Shown piece by piece: positions 38,506 to 46,987 of a DNA stretch of 64,000 nucleotides. The first letter of the stretch is position 1, and every line of letters begins with the position of its first letter. A model generated the notes under the pieces. That model was not told where the DNA came from. It did no database searches and saw nothing but the letters and a program-made list of their open reading frames with translations. Source of the stretch: Streptomyces iakyrus (GTDB lineage Bacteria > Actinomycetota > Actinomycetes > Streptomycetales > Streptomycetaceae). A program made the translations under genes and the position numbers. The stretch covers positions 248,001-312,000 of the forward strand of contig NZ_JNXI01000027.1 of assembly GCF_000717055.1 (NCBI RefSeq). The letters run 5' to 3'.

Positions 38506-39063
38506 ATGCTGCGCGGTATCGATGTGAGCGCCTACCAGTCCTCCACCTACGGCACCGACGGTCTCTCCTTCGTCTTCGTCAAGGCGACGGAGGGGCGCTC
38601 CTACGTCAATCCCAAACTCGCCGCCCAGACCAAGCGGGCCCGGGACGCCGGGCTGGTCGTCGGCTTCTACCACTTCCTGTGGCCCGGCAACCTCACCGCC
38701 CAGGCGGAGTACTTCGTGAGCAAGGCCCCGGACCGGGCGGGCGACATCCTCGCCGTCGACTGGGAGACGACCGGCGACGGAACACACGCGAGCAACGCCG
38801 AGAAGGACCGGTTCCTACGGAAGGTGAAGGACCTGCGGCCGGACAACCGGGTGGTGCTCTACTGCAACCGGAATTTCTGGCTGAACGTCGACACGACCTC
38901 CTACGCGGGCGACGCGCTGTGGATCGCCGACTACGTCTCGGCGGGCAAACCCCGCATCAAGGCGAAGTGGCGCTTCCACCAGTACACCGACGACCCGCTC
39001 GACAAGAACGTGGCCGACTTCGAGAGCGAGGCCGCGCTGCGGAGATGGGCGGAAGCCGCCTGA
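38506..39063 (+). CDS. GH25-family lysozyme-like protein without a signal peptide
   Basis: Product of 185 residues starting at ATG 38506, with AGGGAG upstream. It begins directly with the GH25 barrel: LRGIDVSAYQ (Asp6), FVFVKATEG, AGLVVGFYHFLWPGN, ILAVDWETTGDG (catalytic pair D85 and E87), VVLYCNRNFW and the end FHQYTDDPLDKNVADFE. The family cleaves the muramic acid to glucosamine bond of peptidoglycan. No export signal is visible, so release by another route, or a role inside the cell, must be considered. Confidence 0.88.
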   Translation: MLRGIDVSAYQSSTYGTDGLSFVFVKATEGRSYVNPKLAAQTKRARDAGLVVGFYHFLWPGNLTAQAEYFVSKAPDRAGDILAVDWETTGDGTHASNAEKDRFLRKVKDLRPDNRVVLYCNRNFWLNVDTTSYAGDALWIADYVSAGKPRIKAKWRFHQYTDDPLDKNVADFESEAALRRWAEAA

Positions 39064-39239
39064 TCCGCGCTAGCCGCTGAACTCCGGCGTGCGCTCCGGG
39101 GACGCCGCATGCCCTCGCCTGGTCCTTCCGGAGAAGAACAGCGCCGCGTGAAGCCTTCGTGAGCGGCGTCAACCTCCGGGGCGGATGGGCTATTCCGGGC
39201 CTGGACACGGGTGACGTGCACGCCCCTCCGGGCACGGCG

Positions 39240-39274
39240 AGGGGCCCGGTCCGGCGGTTGCGGACCGGGCCCCT
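39240..39274. terminator. Hairpin between GH25 and EF-hand genes
   Basis: AGGGGCCCGGTCCG and CGGACCGGGCCCCT form a 14-base stem with a seven-base loop between two convergent genes. Confidence 0.8.
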
Positions 39275-39299
39275 TCGCTGGCTGCTGCGCCCGGGCGGG

Positions 39300-39512
39300 C
39301 TACTTGTTCAGGTAGTCCCAGAACTCGTCGAAGCTCAGCCGCTTGTCGCCGTCGAGGTCGCGGGTCTTGATGACGACCTCGGCGACCGACTCGGTGACGT
39401 TCCAGTCACCCGACCCGGCCAGGGCGGCCTTGAACTCGGCAGCGGTGATGAATCCGTCACCGTCCGTATCGATCCGCTCGAACTGCTTGCGCGCTTCCTC
39501 GATGTCCGCCAC
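39300..39512 (-). CDS. EF-hand calcium-binding protein
   Basis: Product of 70 residues from GTG 39512 (AGGGG eight bases upstream). It contains two canonical EF-hands: DTDGDGFITAAE (15-26) and DLDGDKRLSFDE (52-63), each with acidic residues at positions 1, 3, 5 and 12. Length and layout match the small streptomycete calmodulin-like proteins. It probably buffers or senses calcium in the cytoplasm. An in-frame ATG at 39527 would add five residues but lacks a ribosome site. Confidence 0.9.
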   Translation of the reverse strand: MADIEEARKQFERIDTDGDGFITAAEFKAALAGSGDWNVTESVAEVVIKTRDLDGDKRLSFDEFWDYLNK

Positions 39513-39546
39513 CGATCCGCCCCTCATCTCGTGCTGTACGTCCTGC

Positions 39547-39567
39547 TGACGCAGGTATGACGCAGGT
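39547..39567. repeat. Direct repeat TGACGCAGGT, 11-base period
   Basis: Two exact copies of TGACGCAGGT begin at 39547 and 39558, one helical turn apart, 35 to 55 bases upstream of the EF-hand start codon. Such spacing suits a dimeric activator or repressor. The second copy touches the stop codon of the adjoining gene fragment. Confidence 0.5.
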
Positions 39568-39938
39568 CAGATTAACCGGCCGTGTGCGCCTCCAGCGCGG
39601 CGACCACCCCAGGCGAACTCCGCCCGGTAGGCGGCCTCGGGTCCGGCGCCCTTCACGACGGCGAGCAACTCGCGGTACCGGGCGACCCGGTGAGTGGCGT
39701 GCGACCGCAGCCGGATGAGCACGGTCGCCGGGTCGGCGTCGCCCAGCAGGGCGCTCAGCACCTCGGCCGCGTCCGGCGAGCCGGGGGCGATGCCCCGCTC
39801 GACGGCGTCGGCCCCCAGCTGCACGAGCCGCCGGGAGAACCACACGGACGCCCCGGCGGGCGTGTCGTGCCCGCGGTCGGCGGCGTTGAACTCGGCCAGG
39901 AACGTCCAGGACAGCTGGCGGGAGTTCGCCGAGGACAT
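39567..39938 (-). pseudogene. 3-prime fragment of a minus-strand gene at the island edge
   Basis: About 115 codons with good streptomycete codon use read AEFNAADRGHDTPAGASVWF, SRRLVQLGADAVERGIAPGS, VLSALLGDADPATVLIRLRS and HRVARYRELLAVVKG. The all-helical pattern resembles the C-terminal effector region of MerR-type or similar regulators, but no DNA-binding domain remains. The upstream part is replaced by unrelated sequence near 39900-39940, where a plus-strand gene fragment begins. It is probably the tail of a resident gene cut by insertion. Confidence 0.55.
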
Positions 39939-40509
39939 CCTCCAGCCCTGCTTCGACTACCTCAGCGAACGCGTCGGCGCCGAAAGCAGCATCCTGCACA
40001 CCCTCGAGCGCTACCGCACCCGCATCGAATGGTTCGACCGCGAAGAGCTGTACACCCGCTTCGAAGCGGACCGCGCCAACGGCGAAGAGATCTACAACCT
40101 CGGCCTGCAGCGCTTCCTCTTCCTCGAAGGCGACCACATCACCCACGCCAAACCGCGCTCAGCCTCCGGCGAAGCCGACCTCATCGGCGACCTCGACGGC
40201 CGCGACCCCCTCGTCTGCGACGGCAAGATCTTCGACGGCCAAGGACGCGGCAAGGGCTACATCGTCAAAGGCGTGCACCAGATCATCAAGTACGCCCCCG
40301 ACTACGGGCAGCACACCGCCTACCTAGTCATCTACAACATCACCGACAAGCTTCTCGACCTGCCCGCCGACGGCGCCCCCGGCGCATGGCCCCCGTATGC
40401 CGAACTATCCGGTGTACGCGTCTACTTCATCCACGTCCGAGTCCTGCCACCCACCACCACCGCCAGCAAAGCCACCCGCGTCACCCTCACCAACCCCGAC
40501 ACTACCTGA
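39910..40509 (+). pseudogene. C-terminal part of a PD-(D/E)XK nuclease-like gene
   Basis: The frame reads FAEDILQPCFDYLSERVGAE, RIEWFDREELYTRF, SASGEADLIGDLDG, LVCDGKIFDG, VHQIIKYAPDYG and HTAYLVIYNITDKLLDL up to a stop at 40509. GEAD followed by a strand with CDGK fits the E-x-n-D-x-K pattern of PD-(D/E)XK nucleases, with a helix and a further strand after it. No plausible start or N-terminal domain exists: further upstream the frame is antisense to the other fragment. It looks like a truncated relic, possibly of a restriction or conflict nuclease. Confidence 0.55.
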
Positions 40510-40689
40510 CCTGTCCCATCAAGTAGCAGCTCACTGGAACTGCACCACGCTCAATCAACCTGAGCACACCCGCGTAGGCACAGGTCAGACAGACACCATC
40601 CCGCCCACCCCACTCTCCGAGCACCCCCAGGCACCACGCGCATCACCCAGAAGAACTGAGAAACCCCAGCTCACAGCCACAGCAACAAC

Positions 40690-40908
40690 TCAGAAAAACT
40701 GGGCGACGACAACCTCGGCGGCGACGTGCGGGTGTTCGCGCAGTCGCTCCTCGGGCCGGTCGCGGGAGGCACAGACCCCGCTGAAGGGGCACTGTGAGCA
40801 GTAGGACTTTTTGATCTTCTCGCCGAGCTGGTCGTAGACGTAGGCCTCGACGGCGGCCCGGTCTGCCTCGGCTGAATCCGCCGCTTTCTCCGCGCGCTCG
40901 GCATGCAC
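40690..40908 (-). CDS. Short ORF with CxxCx5C motif, possibly a gene remnant
   Basis: A 72-residue frame with good codon use: an acidic helical N-terminus (HAERAEKAADSAEADRAAVE), then VYDQLGEKIKKSYCSQCPFS, GVC, and a helical end REHPHVAAEVVVAQFF. The three cysteines (C-x2-C-x5-C) could be part of a metal site. I do not recognise it and see no strong ribosome site. The rest of 40510-41192, about 680 bases, shows no other gene; it is AT-richer near 40640-40700 and 40980-41040. Confidence 0.4.
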   Translation of the reverse strand: MHAERAEKAADSAEADRAAVEAYVYDQLGEKIKKSYCSQCPFSGVCASRDRPEERLREHPHVAAEVVVAQFF

Positions 40909-40986
40909 GCGTGGCGGTACAGGGCGACAAGACCGTCCCCTGAGTCACTCCCGTAACGGAAGAGCGATCCGCCCCAACCGGAAAAA

Positions 40987-41032
40987 GGAACAAAAGTTCC
41001 CCGTACTGGCGTGTTGCAGTTCCGGAATTCCC
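40987..41032. promoter_or_regulatory. Inverted repeat and related element upstream of the island operon
   Basis: GGAACAAAAGTTCC (40987-41000) is a perfect five-base dyad with an A4 centre; 18 bases on, AGTTCCGGAATTCC (41019-41032) repeats the GTTCC half. The region is AT-rich in a GC-rich genome and lies 160 to 205 bases before the first operon gene. It is a reasonable operator candidate for the eight-gene operon. Confidence 0.4.
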
Positions 41033-41192
41033 CGCCAAAGGGCATCCCACCGCCTGCACTTGTGCCATCATGAGGCCCTCCGGAGCGAGTGCTTCTGGCT
41101 GGCGTGCGTGCGGATGGGGATCCGCTACGACGCTCAGGGGGATCAAGCGACGGCCCGCAGAGATCTTCGGCTGTCGTATCGGGGGGAGTGGG

Positions 41193-43109
41193 GTGACGGA
41201 ATCTCATGTCGATCAGGCATGCCCTGTGTGCAGAACTCCCGGGGAAGTCGGTGAGTTCTGCGGAGTCTGCCAGTGGCGTTTGCGGGACGACCGGGTCCTC
41301 GGGGAACTGACCGAGGAGGACGTGGCACAGTCCCGCTCCGCACTGCAGGCGGCCGGACACGCGTGGGACGTGCGAGCCGCGACCCTGTCGAGCCGGGCGC
41401 CGAACGGCCGGGCCGACGCGGACGGCGACCAACTCGCGGACGTGATCCGCGGCGGGCCCTGGAGACCGAAAGGAAAGGCGCCGGCCGGAGCGCCGGATCT
41501 TTCGTACGGGCGCCGTGACCCCGGTTCGCAGGACGGCGCGGAATTCCTCGACGACCTGTTCGCTCGGCGCATCATGGAATTACTCTTCATCGAATTCACG
41601 CCCGACGAAGTGAATGTGATCAAGGTGGCGGTGGGGGAAGGCGGACTTCCCCGGCAGGCTGACGCGGGAAGTATGCAATGGCCCTCTCTGGCACCCATGA
41701 TCGATTCCCGTGACAGCATCCGCCGATTCCAACTCGCAGGCGGTATCGGAACACTGCCTCCCGTATCCCGTAGGCAATTCGACACGACCGTTCTGCATTG
41801 GCTCAAGGCCTACATCCCCCCTTCGTACGAGCAGTCCGTCGTACTGCTGACCCCCCGCACCGGATGGGTCCTGCTGGAGCGGGCCGCGGCCGCCGTGCGT
41901 ACCACCTACACCCTCCGAGCCGAACTCGGGCGGGGCAGCGCCGTCGACGCGGACGGCACAACCTCACAAGCCGTACGAGAGGTGCTGCGCACCGCGCCCC
42001 TGCTCGCCGATCACACACTGGTACTGGCCCGGGCCGACCGGTCCACCGGTGCCGTGCGGACGCACAGCCACGTGCTCTTCCCGGCGGGGGGCCGGCTCCG
42101 CCGTGGTGAGACGGCGGTCGCGGACGTCACCGTGCACGGCGGGGTCTCAGGCGCCGAGCCCGTGCGCCTGCCGGTCTTCGCGGGCAGGCCCGCGGCCGAC
42201 GGCACCGGAGCCGAGCCCCTGACCGTGCACGAGGTCACCGTCGCTGCGCTGTCCCAGGTCCGGTTACGGTTCGTCCTGCGCGGACCCGGCGAAGTCGAAC
42301 TCGTCACCCCGCAGGAAGGAAGCGCGCACGCGCCGAGAAGACCGGCCGCCGTCGACGTGCCCGCCTTGCTCACGGGCCTGCCCCACCGGATCCTCCGCCC
42401 GCCGAGGCTCGAGGTCTTCCTCACGGTCGAACTCAGCGGCGCGGACCGGGACGAGACGCAGGAGCGGCTGGCGTTCGCCCGGGACCTCCTCACCACACTG
42501 TCCGGGCAGGACGCTTCAGGTGCCGCGATCCGCACCGGGGCGATCGGTCACTACGACCACGAAATCCACGAGAACGGCTACACCTCCCGGCGCACCCTCC
42601 TGCTGCCACCGGTCCCCGCCGGACCCGCCCCCGCCGCGCTCACCGCCCTGGCGGGCTGGCGGCCCGCCAGGCGCGAACAGGACATGGCCTCCTCACTGGA
42701 AGACGCGCTGCGGGCGGTACTTCTGCTCGTCGGCGCGGCCACGGGCAGCTCCGAGGACGTGCGGCGCGTCCTCCTGATCGTCGCTCGCCGCCCGCCCGGC
42801 CAGCCCCGACAGCACGGCATCATCCCGGCCTGCCCGCTCGGCGCCGACTGGCGAACGGAACTCGGCCGCCTGCGCTCCGCCGGCGTCAAGGTGATGACCA
42901 GGGCCGATCCGCAGACCGGGCCGCCACCGCAGGACCACCCGGGCATCGCGGCGCGACGCTACACCGACGCGGCCTGGGCCGAACTCTCCGCCGAGGGCAC
43001 CTTCCGCCCCGGCCAGGACTCGGCGGCCGATGTCGCCAAGGCACTCGTCCCGCCCTGGCGACTGGAGGGGCCACCCTGCCGTCTGGCCTTCGCCACCCCC
43101 CTGCTCTGA
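41193..43109 (+). CDS. Zinc-ribbon protein with vWA-like C-terminal region, first gene of conflict operon
   Basis: Product of 638 residues from GTG 41193, preceded by GGGGGGAG. The N-terminus has a zinc ribbon, CPVCRTPGEVGEFCGVC. A middle region carries beta-rich segments (SVVLLTPRTGWVLLERAAAA, HTLVLARADRSTGAVRTHSH). The C-terminal third alternates strands and helices like a von Willebrand A fold: LEVFLTVELSGADRDETQER, LRAVLLLVGAATGSSEDVRR, VLLIVARRPPG, VKVMTRAD. The canonical DxSxS metal site is replaced by ELSGA, so the fold, if right, is degenerate. Function is unknown. It lies 27 bases before the GTPase gene and probably recruits or senses a partner. Confidence 0.75.
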   Translation: MTESHVDQACPVCRTPGEVGEFCGVCQWRLRDDRVLGELTEEDVAQSRSALQAAGHAWDVRAATLSSRAPNGRADADGDQLADVIRGGPWRPKGKAPAGAPDLSYGRRDPGSQDGAEFLDDLFARRIMELLFIEFTPDEVNVIKVAVGEGGLPRQADAGSMQWPSLAPMIDSRDSIRRFQLAGGIGTLPPVSRRQFDTTVLHWLKAYIPPSYEQSVVLLTPRTGWVLLERAAAAVRTTYTLRAELGRGSAVDADGTTSQAVREVLRTAPLLADHTLVLARADRSTGAVRTHSHVLFPAGGRLRRGETAVADVTVHGGVSGAEPVRLPVFAGRPAADGTGAEPLTVHEVTVAALSQVRLRFVLRGPGEVELVTPQEGSAHAPRRPAAVDVPALLTGLPHRILRPPRLEVFLTVELSGADRDETQERLAFARDLLTTLSGQDASGAAIRTGAIGHYDHEIHENGYTSRRTLLLPPVPAGPAPAALTALAGWRPARREQDMASSLEDALRAVLLLVGAATGSSEDVRRVLLIVARRPPGQPRQHGIIPACPLGADWRTELGRLRSAGVKVMTRADPQTGPPPQDHPGIAARRYTDAAWAELSAEGTFRPGQDSAADVAKALVPPWRLEGPPCRLAFATPLL

Positions 43110-43136
43110 ATTCCTTTCCCGCACGAGGAGAACGTC

Positions 43137-44384
43137 ATGGCCCCAGAGTTCTTCAACCCCAATGAGGACAAGCCCGGCGGCGGCCCGAGCGGCACCGGCA
43201 CCCCGGCTGGCGGTCCGGCCGGCCCACAGCCCGCCGAAGCCGCGCAGCCCGCCGAGCCGGAGCAGCCCGGCACCCGGTGGTCTCCCCGCGTAGTACCGCC
43301 CCAGGCCCCCGGACGCACGGACGCCGGCCCCGCGCCGGCCTATCCGTCCCAGCCCACCCTCCCGCCGCCGATGCCACCCGTGCAGGACGGCAACCTCGAA
43401 CCTCTGCGGATCCCCACAGCCCCCCAGGAAGACGGCACCGCCGCGGACCGCGTACGCATCGGCCTGTGGGGCGCGCCGCGCTCCGGCAAGACCACGTACC
43501 TGGCCGCACTGCCCATCGCGGCGATGCAGTACCAGCGCCACGGGCAGGGCAACTGGCTGATCAGCGGCATGACCGCGGAGGCCAACACGTTCCTCAGCGA
43601 CAGCGTGTCCAAGCTTGCGATCCAGCGCGAGTTCCCCGGCAGCACCGTGGCTGTCACGGGCATGAGCTGGTCGTTCCAGGGCCAGGAACCCGGCACCGGG
43701 ATGATGCGCAGGCGCACCCGGGAACCGAGCTTCGTCCTGGAGATCCAGGACGCGCCGGGCGAGGCGTTCCGGCCGAGCAACCCCCTCCAGACCCAGGTGG
43801 TCGACCAACTGGCCCGCTCCCAGGGCCTGATCTACCTGTTCGACCCGCTAGGCGACGCCCAGGAACTGACCCAGAGCCTGACCTTCTTCTACTCGACGCT
43901 GAACGAACTGAACACCCGGATCAGGGACGCGGGCGGCCACTACCGGGGCCGGCTGCCGCACCACGTGTCGGTCTGTGTCGCCAAGTTCGACCACCCGGAC
44001 GTATTCCGGCCCGCCGTGGAAGCAGGCTGGGTCACCCAGGACACCGTCGGCTCCCAGCTGCCGCGCATACCCGAGCACCTCAGCGAGCGCTACTTCCAGT
44101 GGCTGTGCGACGAGTTCCGCGGCTCCACCGCGCGCCTGGTGCGCGACGGGCTCGCGAACTTCTTCCACCCCGACCGCATCACCTACTACGCGACGTCCGC
44201 CATCGGGTTCCGGCTGAACCCGCAGCACGTCTTCGACTACCGCAACTACGCCAACGAGGAGATCGTCGACGGAGTGCGCCGGATCTGCACCTCCCCCGAG
44301 CCGATCAACGTGCTGGAGCCGCTGACGGACCTGGAACGCAAGATCCGTACTGTCCGGGACGCCCGCAAGGGGTGGCGGCGGTGA
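43137..44384 (+). CDS. TRAFAC-type GTPase (double-GTPase-like) of conflict operon
   Basis: Product of 415 residues. The first 100 are disordered, rich in Pro, Gly and Ala. Then come all the GTPase motifs: G1 GAPRSGKTT (112-120), G3 IQDAPGE (D205-G208), G4 AKFD (282-285, in place of NKxD) and G5 TSA (353-355). LIYLFDPLGD sits before a long helix. The spacing and the DAPG motif resemble the partner GTPases found beside GAP1 proteins in bacterial conflict systems. ATG 43137 has GAGGAG upstream. Its stop overlaps the next start as GTGA, so the two proteins are likely made in equal amounts and interact. Confidence 0.85.
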   Translation: MAPEFFNPNEDKPGGGPSGTGTPAGGPAGPQPAEAAQPAEPEQPGTRWSPRVVPPQAPGRTDAGPAPAYPSQPTLPPPMPPVQDGNLEPLRIPTAPQEDGTAADRVRIGLWGAPRSGKTTYLAALPIAAMQYQRHGQGNWLISGMTAEANTFLSDSVSKLAIQREFPGSTVAVTGMSWSFQGQEPGTGMMRRRTREPSFVLEIQDAPGEAFRPSNPLQTQVVDQLARSQGLIYLFDPLGDAQELTQSLTFFYSTLNELNTRIRDAGGHYRGRLPHHVSVCVAKFDHPDVFRPAVEAGWVTQDTVGSQLPRIPEHLSERYFQWLCDEFRGSTARLVRDGLANFFHPDRITYYATSAIGFRLNPQHVFDYRNYANEEIVDGVRRICTSPEPINVLEPLTDLERKIRTVRDARKGWRR

Positions 44385-46987
44385 ACGAGGAGCTGGGCCA
44401 GGACCGGCTGGCCGCCCACTGGGCCGTGCTGGGCAAGCACCCGGGCCAGGTCATGGGATACGAGGTGCTGGACGGCAGCCTCCCCCCGGACCGGGCCGAG
44501 TCCTACCTGTGGGCTGCCGCCACCGGCACCCCCGAGAGCCGCGAACCGGCGGCGGCACTGCCCTGGCGTGTGTTCCTCGGCAGCGTGCGCACCGACCCCA
44601 CCCCGGTCTGCGCGACCGTCGAGACGACCTGGGACGGAAGCCGGGACGGGACCGGCGCCCCCAGTTACACCTGGCGACTGTTCCTCCTCGACTGGTCCCA
44701 GGCAGGCGCTGCCCGGCTGACCTGGTCCGCGCTGGACCAGGCGCTGCCACACGACGGCCAACTGCCGACCAGCGGGGACCCGGTGCCCCTCTCCCCGCCC
44801 CGGCCGCAGGCCGGGCAACTCGCCGCACAGGCGGAGGAGCTGGGCTTCGAATGGACAGCACGCGTCGCCGCCCTGCTCCTGGACAACCGGCGGGTCGCGA
44901 TCGTCCCGCCCTCCGGGACGACACTCCCGGAGGTCACCGAACGGGTCCGTGTCCTCGACGCTGTCTGCGCTCTCCTGCCGTACGGCTGCCGCGCCTGGCT
45001 GAGCGGTGCGACCTGGGCCGGGCAGTCCGATCACGCACTGCGGCTCGTCTTCACCGCCACCCCTACGACCGGGCAGGTAGAGGTCTGGCCGGGCACCGGC
45101 AGCCCGCCCGATCCGCAGGGCACCGCCGCCCGCACCTACCTGAGCGAACTGCTCCGGCTGCGGGCGAAACCCCGGCCCACCGCCGAACTGGTCGAGCACC
45201 TGCTGGGCTGGACCGAGGTCATCCCGGTGCAGAACCCGGCCGAGGCACTGCGGGCGCTGCGCGATGCCGACCTGCTGGACTCCGTGATCGAGGCCGTCCG
45301 GCAGGGCCGCGGTGACCTGCACGACGTACAGCGGCTGTTGGAGCGGTACCCGGTGGAGTCCCTCGGCGAGGTGCGGCTCGCGGTTCTCCTGCCCTTCCTG
45401 GCCCGGTGCGCGCAAGGCCCGGAGGGCGGGCCCGCGCGTGCGCTGCTGCTGCGGCACTGGAGCCGGTCCCTCCCGCACCTGCTGGCCGAGGACGTCGTCG
45501 CGGGCGGCGGGACAAGGGAGTCGTTCGAGCGTGCGCGGGGCCATCTGGGACTGTTGCACGCCCTGGAGGCCGAACGGCCCGGTGCACTCGACGAACTGCT
45601 GACCGCTCTGGTGTCAGCCCCGCAGCACAGGCCCGAATGGACCGGATACCTCGTCTACTGGGCGGAGCAGACGTTCGGCCGGGCACCGGAGGCCGCCGAC
45701 ACCCTCCTGATCCGTTCCCGCGAGGCGGGGCTGGCCTGGCTCAGCAGCTGGCTGGAGGACAGGACACGCGACCTGGCGCCGCTCGTGCGGCTGGCGACGC
45801 GAGCGGTCGGCGGCGCCTCGGGCGGCGTCACCGGATGGCCGCGGTTCGCCGCGGCCCTCACCGGACGGGCGGGCTTCGCGCAGGCGACGGCGGAGGACGC
45901 CGAAGAGTTCGTCGGAGCACACGACGACGCGTGGGAGACCGCCCTTGAACTGGCGACGGCCGAGGGACGGCCGGAGGTCGTCGATCTGATGTGGCCCCGC
46001 CTGCGCGAAGTCGCCCGAAGCCGGGAGGCGTCCGCACGGCTGCTGCCCGCGCTCGACAGGCTCGCCCCGGCCGAGGGCGCGAGCCTGGCACCGGAGGTCG
46101 CGGCGGACGCCGACCTGCTGCGCGCTCTGCACGCACACGCGGCGGACGGCTCCAGGATCCCGTCCGGGATGCCCCGCGCCCGACGGCTGACCGACACCCG
46201 TGCCCAGGAGGCGTACGCCGCGGCCCTGAGCCGGCGTGTCGACACGGACCAGACCTCCACAGCGGTGGCGGTTGAAGCCCTGCTCGGTGACGAGCCGGAT
46301 CCACACAGCTGGTGTGTGCTCCAATTGCTGATGGCGCAGCGGGTCTCCACCGAATCCCTCGTCCGGGACGGCCTGGCCCGACGGCTCACCGAGAAGCACG
46401 CCCGCTGGCTCCGCCTCGACCTGCCCGACCACCTAGTGCGGGACCTGAGCCGGCGCCACCACCTCAGCTGGCTCACATCGGTGTGGGAATTCGGCCGCGC
46501 GGTGCGTGAGAAGCAGCCGATGGACCGGTTGGCCCGGCTGATCGCCACCGCCGCTCCCGGCGGCAGGTTCAGCCCCCAACTGCTCTCCGCGATCGCGGAC
46601 TTCATCCGGGCCAACGGCCCGTGGATCGCCTACTCCCTCGCGGCGCCGCTGCACCGGACGGCACCGAACCTCGACCTGGTCCTCTACAGCGCGCTGCGCC
46701 GGAGCGAGGGGACCGGGGCGGTCGCGGACCTGCTGGACCGGTTCCACGCGGAGGAGACCTACCAACACCAGCGGCTCCACGGTGCGCTCACCGGCACGCC
46801 GCCCACCACGGCACCGCTCACCGCCCTGCCACCGGCCGGTGCGTCGCCGGTGACCGCTCCCGCGCCGCCGCAGACAGCTTCGCCCCAGACCGCCGCACCC
46901 CTGCCGGCGGCGGCGCAAGGGACGGGCCACAAGGCGCGGTGGCCTGTGTTTCGCCGCCCCGACTGGTTCCAGGGCATGCGGCGATGA
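44381..46987 (+). CDS. Large GTPase-associated protein (GAP1-like)
   Basis: Product of 868 residues from GTG 44381. The N-terminal 230 residues are beta-rich (QVMGYEVLDGSLPPDRAESY, PWRVFLGSV, SYTWRLFLLDW, CALLPYGCRAWLSGATWAGQ). A long helical region follows, with repeated leucine-rich helices, up to about residue 800. The tail is low-complexity, Pro/Thr/Ala-rich, then ends basic. This matches the GAP1 N, M and C arrangement, in which the protein always neighbours a GTPase like the one just upstream. Enzymatic residues are not evident; it is more likely a scaffold or effector-control module. It overlaps genes on both sides by four bases. Confidence 0.7.
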   Translation: MNEELGQDRLAAHWAVLGKHPGQVMGYEVLDGSLPPDRAESYLWAAATGTPESREPAAALPWRVFLGSVRTDPTPVCATVETTWDGSRDGTGAPSYTWRLFLLDWSQAGAARLTWSALDQALPHDGQLPTSGDPVPLSPPRPQAGQLAAQAEELGFEWTARVAALLLDNRRVAIVPPSGTTLPEVTERVRVLDAVCALLPYGCRAWLSGATWAGQSDHALRLVFTATPTTGQVEVWPGTGSPPDPQGTAARTYLSELLRLRAKPRPTAELVEHLLGWTEVIPVQNPAEALRALRDADLLDSVIEAVRQGRGDLHDVQRLLERYPVESLGEVRLAVLLPFLARCAQGPEGGPARALLLRHWSRSLPHLLAEDVVAGGGTRESFERARGHLGLLHALEAERPGALDELLTALVSAPQHRPEWTGYLVYWAEQTFGRAPEAADTLLIRSREAGLAWLSSWLEDRTRDLAPLVRLATRAVGGASGGVTGWPRFAAALTGRAGFAQATAEDAEEFVGAHDDAWETALELATAEGRPEVVDLMWPRLREVARSREASARLLPALDRLAPAEGASLAPEVAADADLLRALHAHAADGSRIPSGMPRARRLTDTRAQEAYAAALSRRVDTDQTSTAVAVEALLGDEPDPHSWCVLQLLMAQRVSTESLVRDGLARRLTEKHARWLRLDLPDHLVRDLSRRHHLSWLTSVWEFGRAVREKQPMDRLARLIATAAPGGRFSPQLLSAIADFIRANGPWIAYSLAAPLHRTAPNLDLVLYSALRRSEGTGAVADLLDRFHAEETYQHQRLHGALTGTPPTTAPLTALPPAGASPVTAPAPPQTASPQTAAPLPAAAQGTGHKARWPVFRRPDWFQGMRR

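Noticed and set aside
39694..40509. Nuclease-like frame as a complete 271-residue gene
   Set aside because: Its first 70 codons are antisense to the neighbouring fragment and have no nuclease-like pattern or ribosome site; only the part after about 39910 looks like protein.
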